From contig JAJJXM010000002.1 of NCBI GenBank assembly GCA_024516155.1, positions 1,426,001 through 1,490,000 on the forward strand: a DNA stretch of 64,000 nucleotides, given 5' to 3'. Positions 23,691 to 34,649 of the stretch are shown in pieces. Source of the stretch: Pyronema omphalodes (lineage: Eukaryota; Ascomycota; Pezizomycetes; Pezizales; Pyronemataceae). The translations under genes were made by a program, and so were the position numbers. The notes below the pieces were generated by a model. It saw only the letters and a program-made list of their open reading frames with translations. It searched no databases and had not been told where the DNA came from. Each line of letters starts with the position of its first letter. Position 1 is the first letter of the stretch.

Positions 23691-24505
23691 GATATTACGA
23701 TACCAGGAAGGCTTGGATTGATGTGGCTTGAGATTGAGATTAAGGTGGATTTATTACTCGGTTGCCTTCATGTTATACTCTGGATACTATGGATTATTAT
23801 CGGAAGAAACCTAAAGGGAACTTCTAAAGGTATAAGAATGAAATGCTATAAATAAACACAGAGTGGTTTGATTTCGATGGTATTGGCTATGGGTGGGGGG
23901 GATAAGTAGGGAGGATGAGTAGGGAGGATGAGGAGGGAGAATAATGCAGGGAGAATGAGTAGGGAGGATAATGTAGGGAGGATAATGTAACCGTCGATGG
24001 GGAAAAAAGTTGTGTATTTTCTGTAATAGATGAAAGGAAAAAGAACGAGTCTCGAGAGGACTTGACGGATATTTCGGTTTTAGTATTGTCTTTTCCTTCT
24101 TCCCTTCCCCGTTTAATTCTATAGACCAAACTTCAAGCTTCAAGCAAGATTACTTAATCCGCAAGAAACTGCTGTTCGTCGCCTCTTTGTCCCATGATAT
24201 GGCTTAATCAGGTTTTACGTTCTCCCATCTTCTTTTCCTGGGAAAGACAGAGGTATTTTTTTATTTTTTTTAGGTGTTCCACGACGAAAGACCGGCCACC
24301 ATATGGGTTTTGGCCACATTCGGGTATTTCTGTGTGTATTAATATTGACACGCTTGTATCCCCAAACTCCTCTTTCATTTCCGTAAATGTTACAAAAAAA
24401 AAACAAAAAAAAAAAAAAAACAAACCCTTTAATACAGCCAACCTAAAGTTAACCCTGCATAGCATCAAAAACTTTCTACTCCACATAATACCTCGCTATT
24501 AGGAT

Positions 24506-25117
24506 TTAATCTTTACAAAACACACATCCGCACGGCTTAATCCTCAGCAATCCCCCTTCTGGTACACAATGCAATAAGTCTCTATGAATTCCACAACACT
24601 TCCCCGGTGCATCTTTCCCAACCGTAGCATCAAGAGCCAATATTGTAGCCTCATCTATAATATATTGTACCGTACGTCCATTATATTTAGTAAGATTACT
24701 CCTGTTACCTAGGGGCCGGTTTATCCATTGAGGATATTGTTGCAAGATTTGTGCTTGTGCTAGGTTACTCTTGCGTTTGTGTTGTAGCAGGTATAGTCCT
24801 AGCTCGCTTTCGGTTGCGAAATCGGGGATTTGGGCCAGTTGGACTAGTGGGTCTATGTCTTGTGTGGCGTCGGGGCGTTGGTGTTTTGTGTTTGGCGTGG
24901 AGCTCACTGCGTCTTCCGCTGAGCATTCCGCTGGTGTTTCGGGTGGGAATTTTGCTGGTGTTTCGGGTGGGCATTTCGCTGGTGTTTCAGGTAGGCTTTT
25001 CGTAAGATCTTTAGATGGACGGGGAGACAAGACCCCTGGCTTGGCGTAGGGAATATTAATAAGACGATGAAGGGAGGAATCTTTATTGCGTTTTGAATTT
25101 TTTTTGTATCTAGGCAT
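24506..25117 (-). CDS. unrecognised protein, orphan paralogue A
   Basis: A single-exon frame of 203 aa on the minus strand. I do not recognise the family. The N-terminus is basic (MPRYKKNSKRNK), followed by three tandem 8-residue units of ETPAKxPP type, then a conserved-looking core IPDFATESELGLYLLQ and QILQQYPQWI. The C-terminus is Cys-rich: GKCCGIHRDLLHC, then CGCVFC near the end. The core and the CC-x2-H-[KR]-x-LL segment recur in the gene at 25645-26374, so the two are diverged tandem paralogues of similar length. There is no signal peptide or transmembrane segment. A metal- or nucleic-acid-binding role is possible from the Cys/His cluster but is inference. The intronless state contrasts with its paralogue. 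Confidence 0.6.
   Translation of the reverse strand: MPRYKKNSKRNKDSSLHRLINIPYAKPGVLSPRPSKDLTKSLPETPAKCPPETPAKFPPETPAECSAEDAVSSTPNTKHQRPDATQDIDPLVQLAQIPDFATESELGLYLLQHKRKSNLAQAQILQQYPQWINRPLGNRSNLTKYNGRTVQYIIDEATILALDATVGKDAPGKCCGIHRDLLHCVPEGGLLRIKPCGCVFCKD
24975..25051. other. 24-bp coding repeat in orphan paralogue A
   Basis: Inside paralogue A, three near-identical 24-bp units code for Glu-Thr-Pro-Ala-Lys/Glu-Cys/Phe-Pro/Ser-Pro. The units differ by single bases, which suggests recent in-frame expansion. The edges are approximate. Confidence 0.5.
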
Positions 25118-25644
25118 GGTGGGGAATATGATGGTGGAGTGGAGTCGTGGTTTGTAGGATGTGGATGTGATATGTTATTTGGAGTCTCCACTTCATGATG
25201 CCTGTGCTCGTGTGATCCTCCCGGGGCTTGGCTGGCTAGCAGTTCAATCTTTGTACATACTCTAGTGCATAAAATAGCGGCTTCAATGTTCGAACAGTAC
25301 GATAGCAAAACATTCAAGGCCGCAGAGAGTAACCATCACATAGATGTGACCTTGTTTTTTCTAGATTCAGGTACCAAGAATCCACCTTTCTATATCTTTC
25401 AAGTAACATTTAGGTACTCAGTGCGGAGATATGGTAACATTAGAATATGAGAACTTAAAAGTCATTCGTAGACGTTAAATGTAGCAGGTTATAGATCAAC
25501 CAATATAAATTATCAGTAGCACTTAACAACGAAAATATTACAAAAAATCAGTATGCTTTTATTATCTCATCCCCCATCTCAAATTATACAGGAATCTTTT
25601 TTACAGGAAGCTTTTATATATTCCTCATAATCCACAGAAACCAA
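25118..25644. other. spacer between the two orphan paralogues
   Basis: About 530 bp separates the start of paralogue A from the stop of paralogue B, both on the minus strand. It must hold the promoter of A and the 3' end of B. No other gene was seen. Confidence 0.5.
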
Positions 25645-26374
25645 TCAGTGGTGATTGCGGGGCATAAACCACATCCGCAACAATTTCTTATGCTCGTCAC
25701 AGCAGGACCCGCAGGTTTCATATGTAACCCGTGCTGAATAACGGATGATACACAAAGCGCAGGCATCTACATCATAACTTAATTAGTAACAATTCCACAT
25801 TCTTATCTTCAAGCAGACAACAAACGACAGGAACCAAAGGAATCTGCATCCAGGCAACCAGACTACCCAGCATCCACTCACCTTCAGACGAAATTTCATA
25901 AGCCTTAGCAATACCAGCAATCCAATGCGGGTACTGCATACTAATCTGGTGTCTAACAATTTCCGACTTATTATCAAGAAGACGTCTACAGCGTTGAATA
26001 ATCCAACAAGCCATCTCATATTCTGTTTCGAAATCCGGAACACCGGCAACTGTAACATCGCCTTGGTTGTACGCTGCTTCGATGTCGGAATAGTTTCCGT
26101 GCATGAAAATACCGTCGAAAACGGCACTGCTCATGGTAGTGCTGCTAATGAAGTTGTCGGTGACTGGACCACTGGAAATGTCTCGGCCAACGGAAACGCC
26201 ATCTACCACGCCAGGAAGGCTGGACGGGCTGGTAGTGTCGTTGGTAGTGGCGTTAGTGTTGGTAGAGTCCATGGTGCTGGCTTGGGTAATGGTAGTGGTA
26301 TCGGTATTGGTAGTGGCACCGTTATTAGTATTGGTATTGGTGGTATTCATATTGCCCTCTGTGTCGGTATTCAT
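25645..26374 (-). CDS. unrecognised protein, orphan paralogue B
   Basis: Two exons, 26374-25882 and 25766-25645, give 204 aa. The 115-nt intron has a GTGAGT donor, a TACTAAT branch site and a TAG acceptor. The N-terminal 60 residues are a Thr/Asn-rich low-complexity stretch. The middle holds VPDFETEYEMACWIIQ and ISMQYPHWIAGI, matching the core of paralogue A. After splicing the C-terminus reads EDACALC...ETCGSCCDEHKKLL, matching the CC-x2-H-[KR]-x-LL of paralogue A and adding a C-x2-C pair. Without splicing this Cys/His end would be lost, which supports the intron. The family is not recognised and the function is unknown. No signal peptide is seen. Confidence 0.6.
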
Positions 26375-27976
26375 GCTGGAAATATGTCTGAAAATGAGCT
26401 TGTGAGATACGTTTGAAGATTGAAGGTGTGATAGATGATGATGGCAAGTTGTATTGCAACCGTTATAGTTAGACCGTAGAAGATATCAGACTGGATTGTT
26501 GATATCCTGCGCAAAAATATGGTAGAGACGCGCGAGGTATCAGCCAGGTAAAAGGCTGGAGAGTGTCAGAGGAGAACGCGTTACGCGACCGAAAAATATT
26601 GACAAGTCTGCTGCTTCGAGTACCCGAGGGTTGAGAATGTGTGGCGGATTCGGAAATTCATAGGTGTATGTTCTGCACTTCCTTTGAACATACATAATGT
26701 AATTAAAATTGCGGGTGGCTAGCGGGTGGCTTTTATGACGCTTGCAGAACCGAAAGGCTATTGAAAAACTCGGATGGTGTACATACAGCTCGAAATTCTA
26801 TCAACGGAATACGCCCTCAGATGCATGGTACAGCATATGGATAAGATGCCTGGCATAACAGGCATTTGAATCCATCGAAATTCAGGTATCAAGTATCATA
26901 ACTAATGATTCGAATTAGGTTGATAAGACGTTCAAACACTATCACATTTGTTTAACAAAATGATGTTATGAATGATACAAATAATAGTAAAAAATACTAT
27001 AAACTAAAATACTGAAATGATTAAGTTTTTATTCACCCTTTTCCGCATATTTCAAACTACTCAGTCACCTGCAACCACTTCCTTTCGTTTCAAAGGAATC
27101 CCAGAACCAAGCATAGGGCCGGTAAGAAGCAATCATTTTTATTTCTCTAAACTAAAAAAGATTGATTTTCAAACTACCAACAGTCTCACTAGGACAGGAA
27201 GGGGCTACACGAAGACAGCTCTGGGGTGCATCCCAGTTGAGTCCAGAGGCAAGGCCCCGAGCATCAAAAAATATACAGCTTTTAGTAGCATCCGTAACAT
27301 TCTCACGGTTGTGAGCGAGCATAAAACAATCAATAAATAAATAGACAAACTTCCAAAAACCACCAAAGTGCGAGTGATCGCCGGTGTACGGAAGTGGAGC
27401 GAATACCGGTCAGGGTATTTTCACAAAGAGAGGTAAGTTCAAAAAGTGGAGTAGTTGTGGTATCACGAGAGGAAATAATAAGAGGTAAATGTTAGATGAA
27501 ATTGTTCCGTTGAATTTTGCTATTGGAGGGAGAGAGCAGGTAATTGTGCCTGAAAGCTCTGTCCACAAACACTATCTCGGATTATTCTATAATCTACTGA
27601 ACAAAGGAAAATACAGGCGAATAAGAAACATCAAATAATTAAATGGCAAGTTTTTTGTCACTAAGCTGATAACAATTCCAGAAGTTCAAATTATGACTAC
27701 ACCTCTGGATTTTTAATAATCACGAAGAACATCAGACGAGAAAAGCGAGAGGATAGCGAGTCATCTCATTACAGTGAACACATCCGAAGAGTAACAACCG
27801 TCCAAGAACTCCGGTTAACAAGATTTTACTTACGTTTCTTTACTGCTGTTCACGCGAGGTGAGGTAAAAGGAGATAAGCAGAATTGTCACTATTGAAAGA
27901 GGTAGAATAAGGTGGAGAAAGATAATTGATTGTAAATTTAAGATATAAGTAAGAAAACAGACTTATAGCTGTTCCA
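26375..27976. other. AT-rich intergenic region
   Basis: About 1.6 kb upstream of paralogue B. Open frames are short (up to 107 codons at 27017-27340) and lack recognisable features. No RNA gene or transposon was recognised. Confidence 0.45.
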
Positions 27977-28790
27977 TCATCCTGTTTTCTCCCACTTCAG
28001 CTCGGCTAAGCGTTGTTGCTCTTTGAGGACGGTTTTTTTTCTTACCAACTTAACGCTTGCTCCTTTGCTAGCACCGCGGTCCGCCATTTTGACGAACCTC
28101 TTGTTCTTTGGTTGTTGCATGTACCTTTTCAACAGACACCAGAAAACACGGACACGTGCTCCAACTTTTCCAATGCCACGTGTGGGAGATTTCTGGGTAC
28201 TGCCCCTGTTGGGGTATTTCATTAAATTTAGTCGACGGAGAAATAGAACCGACCCGAAAACACGCTTGCGGATATAGCAGCGTTCTTGGTTCATGATACG
28301 GCTGAGGATGCGGTGAGTGATTCTTTGTGTGATATTTGTTGACGACCGAAAGAGGACCCACAGGAACGAGGGTAATGCGGTTGGCCTGATGAGAACGACA
28401 TAACTCGTCCATTGAGTAGAGTCTCCACGATGCGGCGTATTTATGATAGTGATCCAGTTCTAGGATTTCCAAGTCTTTGGAGAACTCTGTGTATTAATTA
28501 TCAAGTCAGAACGTATCACAAAAAAATCAACAAGCGAGACGCATACCGTCCATTCCTTTTTCCCACAGCCATTGTCTCCGAAGAACTTGGTAGATGGAAC
28601 ACAGCAGCAGAAAACCCAACAGCGCTTATACTTCCAAGATGCTCACACCTTCGAGAAAAGAAGAATCCAAACCTTCAGGATCTTCCTCGTGCCGTCGATC
28701 CACCAGTCTGGTTTGAAATTGTCGTGTGCTGAGTACCTTTCAAAGAACGAAGAAAGGGCCCAACGAATGTCTGTTTGTTCAGATGATGAA
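27977..28790 (-). CDS. doubtful multi-exon gene or gene relic, unrecognised
   Basis: Several protein-like segments occur in order on the minus strand. One reads IRWALSSFFERYSAHDNFKPD with a possible GTTTGG donor near 28673. Another reads YQVLRRQWLWEKGMD, and joined across a GTATGC donor and a CAG acceptor it continues as EFSKDLEILELDHYHKYA. The 3' part is open in two frames: one ends in NGGPRC at 28068, and the other runs from an ATG at 28294 to 27977 with a Lys-rich end. I could not find a single set of junctions that closes the whole gene, and no domain is recognised. It may be a real gene with introns I misplace, or a decayed one. Confidence 0.3.
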
Positions 28791-30085
28791 AATTAGGCAT
28801 GCAGAACAAAAGAGAAAAAAATACCAATTGGTATCAGACTTGGTGCTGCAGCAGTGCAATTGCCTCAGCCAGGTCGCTACAGGCGGCAGCACGCAGCACG
28901 TAGCACAAAGCCAGTAAGGAAATTGCGCATCCGGTGATTCAAGTTCGAGTTTGTCGTTAATGTGTTTTTTGGTTTTGGTCAAATAATGCTCTGTAGCATC
29001 TTGTCCTCACATCAAGTTAAGCGAGGACACGAATCGACTAATTGATGTAATCAAAGTTGATTAGTTCTGGTTGCATCCGAGGAGAGCTAGAGAAAGGAAA
29101 GAGAAAAAGAAGAAAAATAACCCAGTGTGGGTTAAATATTTTATGGATATGAACATGGTGTGACGGACGACGTCCGCTCTGTAACATTGTTATCAATGCT
29201 GATGATGGAGGAGAGGGGAGGAGAGAAGGGTGAACACAAAGGACAGAAGACAAAGGCTCCAGCAAGCCGGTATTGATTCGGCAAACACGCACTAAGATTC
29301 AAACATGGCGTTTGCATTATCAAGCATATGACTCAGACTGTTTGCATTAGTTTTGCTTAAGACCGAAACTGCCGAGCTAATTTGACAAGGATGCACTAAA
29401 TGTCACTCGATCTATTACTGTATTGTGAGGTCGAAGGTTGCTGCTGACAATGGGGCACAACTAGCAATCTGTGATTTAACCGGAACTAATCATGATACTT
29501 TCTTATTATTGCATCAAACATGCTCGAAATTCTTGGTAGGCAGCGCCCGCGATATGTCGCAAGCAGACGTCAGAAACGACACGTGATATAGGGTTAGGTC
29601 TTTAGGGCTATTCTGCGCAATCTTCTGCGCAATCTGCTAGATGACATAAGCTAATATAGGCACGTGACAGCTACTCAACATGATCAGTGGGAATCATCGG
29701 CTTGATAGATATGTCGCTAAAGCTGCTGGAAGAAAATCTGCTATCATTACTTATTGTATCGTAAGAGATACTTGACTTAGTCGTCATAATTTCAATCGTG
29801 ATGTCAATTCAGATGGAATAATTTGTTTCATTAAGTAACTAGCACATTCCTCATCCCAACACACGACACATCAAAGCGGATATTTCTGAATTTTTGAACT
29901 AGTATCTGGCATTACATCTTCGTAATCTACTTCCCATTCCTTTTCCTCTCTTTGACTTTCTTTCCCCATTTTTCAAACCATACAAGCATCTCCTAACTCA
30001 ACATCCTCATCATCTGAAGTACTTCGCGTTTCACGAAAATACAGATAAGTACCTCAAACAATTTTGCCATATAATACACCAACCC
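28791..30085. other. intergenic region downstream of PFS2
   Basis: No gene is supported. Two CACGTG hexamers lie near 29580 and 29662, and the word CTGCGCAATC is repeated near 29610-29640. Short frames at 29038-29323 overlap in several phases and are treated as chance. Confidence 0.45.
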
Positions 30086-32420
30086 CTAATTCCTGAATCC
30101 ACTCCTCTGAGCCTCTCTAAGACTGTCTTTCTGACTTGGAAGTGGCCCCCTTCTTCTAATTCCACCTCCTTGGCCTCCCTGCTGTCCTCCGGACCCTCTT
30201 CCATCATCCTGTCCCTGCTGTTGCTGCTGCCCATGCTGTCCCTGCTGTCCCTGCATTCCAAGTCCCGGTAGCCCAGGCATTCCCGGCATTCCTTGCCCCA
30301 ACCCTGGAAGCCCTGGCAGCCCGGGTAGTCCCGGCATACCCCCTTCCCCCCTTCCAATCCCCGGAATGCCAGGTAATCCGGGCATCTGCATGCCCAAGCC
30401 CGGCAGACCCATCCCAGGTAGGGGCGGGGGTACAAAGCCCGGCGGCAGCTGTCCCGGTGGTGGTGGGAGCGGGGGTGGAGGAATCGTTCCCGGCGGCGGT
30501 AAAGATCCATTTGCAAACATGGCCGCAAAATCCGGTATCGGAAGCGGGGGCATGTTCGGTGGTGGAGGCGGTGGTGGGAAACCTGGGATCTGAGGACCAC
30601 CCATACCGGGGATTTGAGTTCCCATCCCAGGGATTTGTGGCATTCCGGGAATTTGGCCAGCTCCAACACCGGGGATGCCGGGCATGTTACCGAGACCAGG
30701 CATACCGGGTAGGCCAGGCATACCAGGAATAGCTTGACCTCCTTGGCCGCTGGTAATACTTGCGGGTTGGAGATTTTGGTCAACAAGAGCATCTTCGGCG
30801 TCATCTTGTTCGTCTTCCTCCTCCTGTCGGAACCGGCGACGTCGATCGTAGGTACCCATGGCTGCAGCCGCCTCCTCGCCGATGTGGTAGCGGTCCCGGA
30901 AACTATCGGATTCGCCGGGACGGGGTCGAGTCCAGAAACGGGTTATCCGGTCGTTACTACCGGAACACAAAATGTGGCCAAGCGGATGGTATTCCATGCT
31001 CCAAATGGCATATTCGTGGGCGTATGGCACAGATGCAGCGGGGTAGATCACTGCTGCTGAGGAGGAGCTGGTAGGGGGATGTTCATCAATTAGGTAGTGA
31101 TTAATGGCACCATCACTGCCTCCTGTGGAAATAAGCTGGGCATGGAAAGGATGCCACGCAAGAGAGGAGATGTCTTTTTCGTGACCCCTCAGGATGCACA
31201 AATCTTTCATAGCGCGGAGGTCGAAGATGCGGCATGTTTGATCGCGAGCGCAGGTAGCGAGGAGATCTCCACGGGAGGGTTGGAAGAGGGATTTGCTGAT
31301 GGTTGACTTGTGACCATGGAGTGTGGTGAGACAGCGGGCCGTACGAGGATCCCAGAGCTTAACCAGATGGTCTTTGGATCCAGAAACAATAAGTCCCTTG
31401 GTGGGATGCCAATCGACACTTTTGACATCCCATCCGTGGCCGGTTAATGTCCGCTCTTCAACACCTCCGTCAAAGTCCCAGATTCGTAAAGTTCCATCGT
31501 CGGAAGCTGTCACAAACTTGGCGTCTGTGGGAGAGAATCTATGGGGATTAGAGAACATCGCACACGGAAGGAAGGCACGGCTTACGAAAGATCGCGGACA
31601 GGTTCATTATGGGCTTGTAATATCTTTACGTTGTTAAAATTTGGCTGCCAGTACTTTACAATTCCTTCCTGATCTCCAGACAATAGCCAATCTCCTGCAT
31701 GTGAATATTGACAGACACGAATTGCACAGTCATGCGCCTATGTTGAAAATGGTTAGTACCTGAAAACTCAATACAACAAGGCATACAAACCTGCATAATG
31801 GTCTCGAAATTAAATCCCATTCCGTTCCATAATGTGAACTCACCGCTACTGGATCCTGTTAACAACCGGCGTCCCTCCGGCGTCCACTATGACTATCTTA
31901 GCATTTTCATCTCCGTTCTCTACTGAGAACAAAGAAAACCCACTTTTACGACATTGATCGGGTGTTTTATTTTGTTTAGAGATGCGTGAATATGCTTTGT
32001 AGGTATCGACATCGCAGGATTATCAGTATAAGCGGCGGGAGGTAATAGCTATTCACAAAATTAGAACACTGTTAAATGCATTTACTAAAAGGAGTAGTAA
32101 CTTGCATCAATCGTCCACTGTATAGAAGGTCTCATGTAATCGTTTGGTACACCCCTCCATTCCATTGCTCTATTCCGTACCCAGTTGGCCACTGGAGTTC
32201 CATAGTCGGTTACAGGTCCTATTGTTGTTCAGTAATGCCCAGTAATCATCAGGTCGTCAGACTTACGTCGATGTAAAGGACGCCCACGGTTGAAAGGACC
32301 TGCTCCATCTCCTCCTTCTGCACCACCACCACCACCACCGCCACCACCACCGCCACCGTTTCGATCCCTATCTCGATGATTGAAGTTGTTTCCACCGCCG
32401 TCTCGCTCGTATCGCGCCAT
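30086..32420 (-). CDS. PFS2: PFS2/WDR33-type WD40 subunit of the polyadenylation factor
   Basis: Six exons on the minus strand: 32420-32267, 32218-32106, 32048-31944, 31886-31791, 31737-31586 and 31538-30086, giving 690 aa. The N-terminus is Gly/Arg-rich, then [13 protein letters not shown], a [11 protein letters not shown] segment, and [20 protein letters not shown] leading into seven WD40 repeats ([83 protein letters not shown]). PFS2 is a scaffold of the cleavage and polyadenylation factor and helps recognise the poly(A) signal. A C-terminal Gly/Pro/Met collagen-like tail of about 200 residues and a Gln-rich end follow. The intron after ...WTID starts with GC (GCAAGT) instead of GT, which is required to keep frame. 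A 77-codon upstream frame ends in a TGATG overlap with the start codon. Confidence 0.93.
32049..32105 (-). other. GC-AG intron of PFS2
   Basis: The 57-nt intron begins GCAAGT and ends GAATAG. Using the nearest GT (one codon position later) shifts the frame, whereas the GC donor joins WTID to [16 protein letters not shown], as expected for this family. GCAAGT is the usual form of the rare GC donor. Confidence 0.8.
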
Positions 32421-32653
32421 CACTGCTGTAGCTGCGCAGAACAAGCGCGCAAACCCTGGGAGTTTTTGTTCGAGGGTCTCCTTGGGTAATTGAAATCCGT
32501 CTCAGCTATAATTTCGTAACGTCGGTTTTGATAACAGGCGGCTCGGTGAGCAGTTTCGACACCCTCTTCGTCGTGTTGTAGTTGTTGAACGCGAATCAAC
32601 TGCAGATGGAGGTGCCGTGAGTTCGCGAGTTCGTGAATCCCTGCGCTTTCCAT
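32420..32653 (-). other. 77-codon frame directly upstream of, and overlapping, the PFS2 start
   Basis: This minus-strand frame ends in TGA whose final A is the first base of the PFS2 ATG (TGATG). It codes a polar, Gln/Arg/Glu-rich peptide with no recognised domain. It could be a long upstream ORF in the PFS2 leader, an exon of another gene, or chance. The start of transcription is unknown. Confidence 0.3.
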
Positions 32654-33018
32654 GAACTTACTGGATCAGGACATGGCGTCCAAAAGCTCGTTTATTCCTT
32701 GGCGCATGTAACGCCCGCGATTTTGGGTCGGATCAGTGCTCAAATAAAGCAAGCTCGGACGGCGCGCCGGAACAGCTGCAAAATAGAAAGCACCGACCAT
32801 CGAAACGAAAACCTTTCCCTGGCTGGCTGGGGAACTGACGATACGAATAACCATCCTCCTTACGTACCACGAATAGGCTATCACATTGAACTCCAGTACG
32901 CGTACGATACGATAGTCATCAACCAACACACTACGATTAGGTGCATCCACCGCCCTTGGTCTTCTCCCCCACCTCGACCTCGCCACCATCACCACCGAAG
33001 AGGGGGAATCACTCGATA
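32421..33018. other. divergent intergenic region, PFS2/ECM14
   Basis: About 600 bp is shared by the two divergent genes. Two minus-strand frames (32666-32995 and 32420-32653) lie in it, and at least the second may be an upstream ORF. CT-rich sequence near 32940-33010 is likely the ECM14 leader. Confidence 0.45.
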
Positions 33019-34649
33019 ATGAACTTAAAAAAACTCTACTTGATCCTCCCGGCTCTTATTCAATGGACCCAAATCGACTCTGTTAGCGCAGGTGCGCTTC
33101 GTCAACACGATGTCCTCGCCGCACTCCAGACAGCGCCGGAGCCTGAGATTAAGCTGGGAATCCAAGGATGGTCTGCAAGAGTCATTGATTCGCTAGGCTT
33201 TGGCCGCCGCAACCGTCGAGCTGATCCCTACAAGGGCCTTACACAGTACAAGGACGACCTCGTACTACGGTTTACCATTTCGAATGAGGCAGAAGCAAGA
33301 GCCATAGCAGGAGCTGCAAACCAGCTTTTCCTTGACGTCTGGTCTGCTTCAAACAAAAGCATGGATATTCGGTTATCCCCTCACGACTTGCCGCTGGTTT
33401 TGAGCTTTCTCCCGGAGTCGATGAAGAATAACTACACCCCGATGATGAGCAATATCCTCGACTCGATCCCACAATCTAGAATTGAGGGACAGAAGACGGA
33501 TACCCTATTCTTTGGAGACTATCAGCCCTGGAATGTTATCCTCCCATGGATGAAGTTGCTAGAGAGCATGTTTCCCTCTTATGTCGAGCTCTTGACCATT
33601 GGTCAGACTCATGAGGGTCGGGATATCCATGCCCTTAAAGTTGGTTCTAGCGAGGAGGAAGACGGAAAGAGACGTCGTGCAGATGGAGAAAAACGTAGAA
33701 CCGTTATTATTACCGGTGCTGCTCATGCTCGCGAGTGGATCAGTGTTTCCACCGTTAACTACTTAGCTTACTCCATAATTACTGGATATGCTAAGAATGA
33801 CAAGGGCATTGATGCGATGGTTAATAACATCGACTGGATTTTCATCCCCACTTTAAACGTCGACGGATACGTTTACACCTGGGAGAAGGACCGTCTTTGG
33901 CGTAAGAACCGCCAGCCCACTAACTTGGCTTTCTGTCAAGGAATTGATCTTGATCGGTCTTACGACTTTCATTTTGATAACTCCCCCCAATCCGCGGCCA
34001 ACCCCTGCAGTGAGAGTATGTATCTTCTTCATTCAATATTATGACGGCTGCTAATATAATATATCCAGTGTTCCCCGGAAACTATGCCTTCCAAGCCACA
34101 GAGTCGAAGGCATTTGTCCAATGGGCGGAGACCTACACAAAGAATAACTCGGCCAAGATCATTGGTCTTCTAGACCTCCACTCTTATTCGCAGCAGAGTT
34201 AGTATTCATTATTCTCGCTCCATTCTTTGTCAAAGCTAACCAGCCCAGTTCTCTACCCATACTCTTACTCCTGCGACAATCCACCCCCTGACCTTGAAAA
34301 TCTGGAAGAACTCGGTATCGGCCTGGCTAAGGCTATCCAAGTGCAATCCGGCGAACGGTACGAAGTAGCTGCAGCCTGCGAAGGTACCGGATTTGCCAGC
34401 TTCCCTAGCACCACGGGAAGCGGAAGCATGTTGGATTACTTTTATGCCAAACTTAAGGTAGTGTGGACCTATCAGATTAAGCTCAGGGATACTGGAAGCT
34501 ATGGATTTTTGTTGCCCAAGGAAAACATTATTCCCACCGGCGAGGAGATGTTGAATTTGGTCAAGTATTTTGCACAGTTTGTCTTGAGTGATGGTGGACC
34601 AACTTTCACAAGGGCGAGAAAGAACTCTCCTGGCAGTGATGAGTTGTAA
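33019..34649 (+). CDS. ECM14: ECM14-type secreted pseudo-metallocarboxypeptidase
   Basis: Exons 33019-34015, 34069-34197 and 34249-34649 give 508 aa. The ATG at 33019 was preferred to the in-frame ATG at 32941 because it begins a good signal peptide (MNLKKLYLILPALIQW). An activation-peptide-like prodomain is followed by the M14 fold. Zinc ligands are kept: H236 and E239 in HAREW, and H370 in DLHSYSQ. The position of the general-base glutamate of carboxypeptidase A (E270, in an ELRDTG motif) is lysine here: K453 in QIKLRDTGSYGFLLP. Asn-Arg of the substrate site is Asp-Arg (DLDRSYD). This pattern is known for fungal Ecm14, a conserved pseudoenzyme linked to cell-wall organisation, so peptidase activity is not expected. 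It is secreted or vacuolar and divergent from PFS2. Confidence 0.93.

Larger units (their letters stand above)
21631..24505. other. gene-free minisatellite-rich region
   Basis: Downstream of CLC the DNA turns into T/G-rich, purine/pyrimidine-skewed simple sequence. Visible elements are AGGAGAAATC repeats near 21725, GATTTGATT words near 21905, GAGCTGTT words near 22180, 24-bp repeats of TTTGCAAGCCATGAAGTCC near 22545-22600, and the arrays listed separately. No credible protein-coding gene was found. Confidence 0.6.

Noticed and set aside
23273..23855. Four plus-strand frames of Gly-Leu-Trp-Asp and Gly-Tyr-Trp-Arg repeats
   Set aside because: They come from the 9-bp and 10-bp arrays and have no independent coding signal.
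32941..33018. In-frame upstream ATG for ECM14
   Set aside because: It would place a Pro/Ser-rich stretch before the signal peptide. The ATG at 33019 gives a proper secretion signal.
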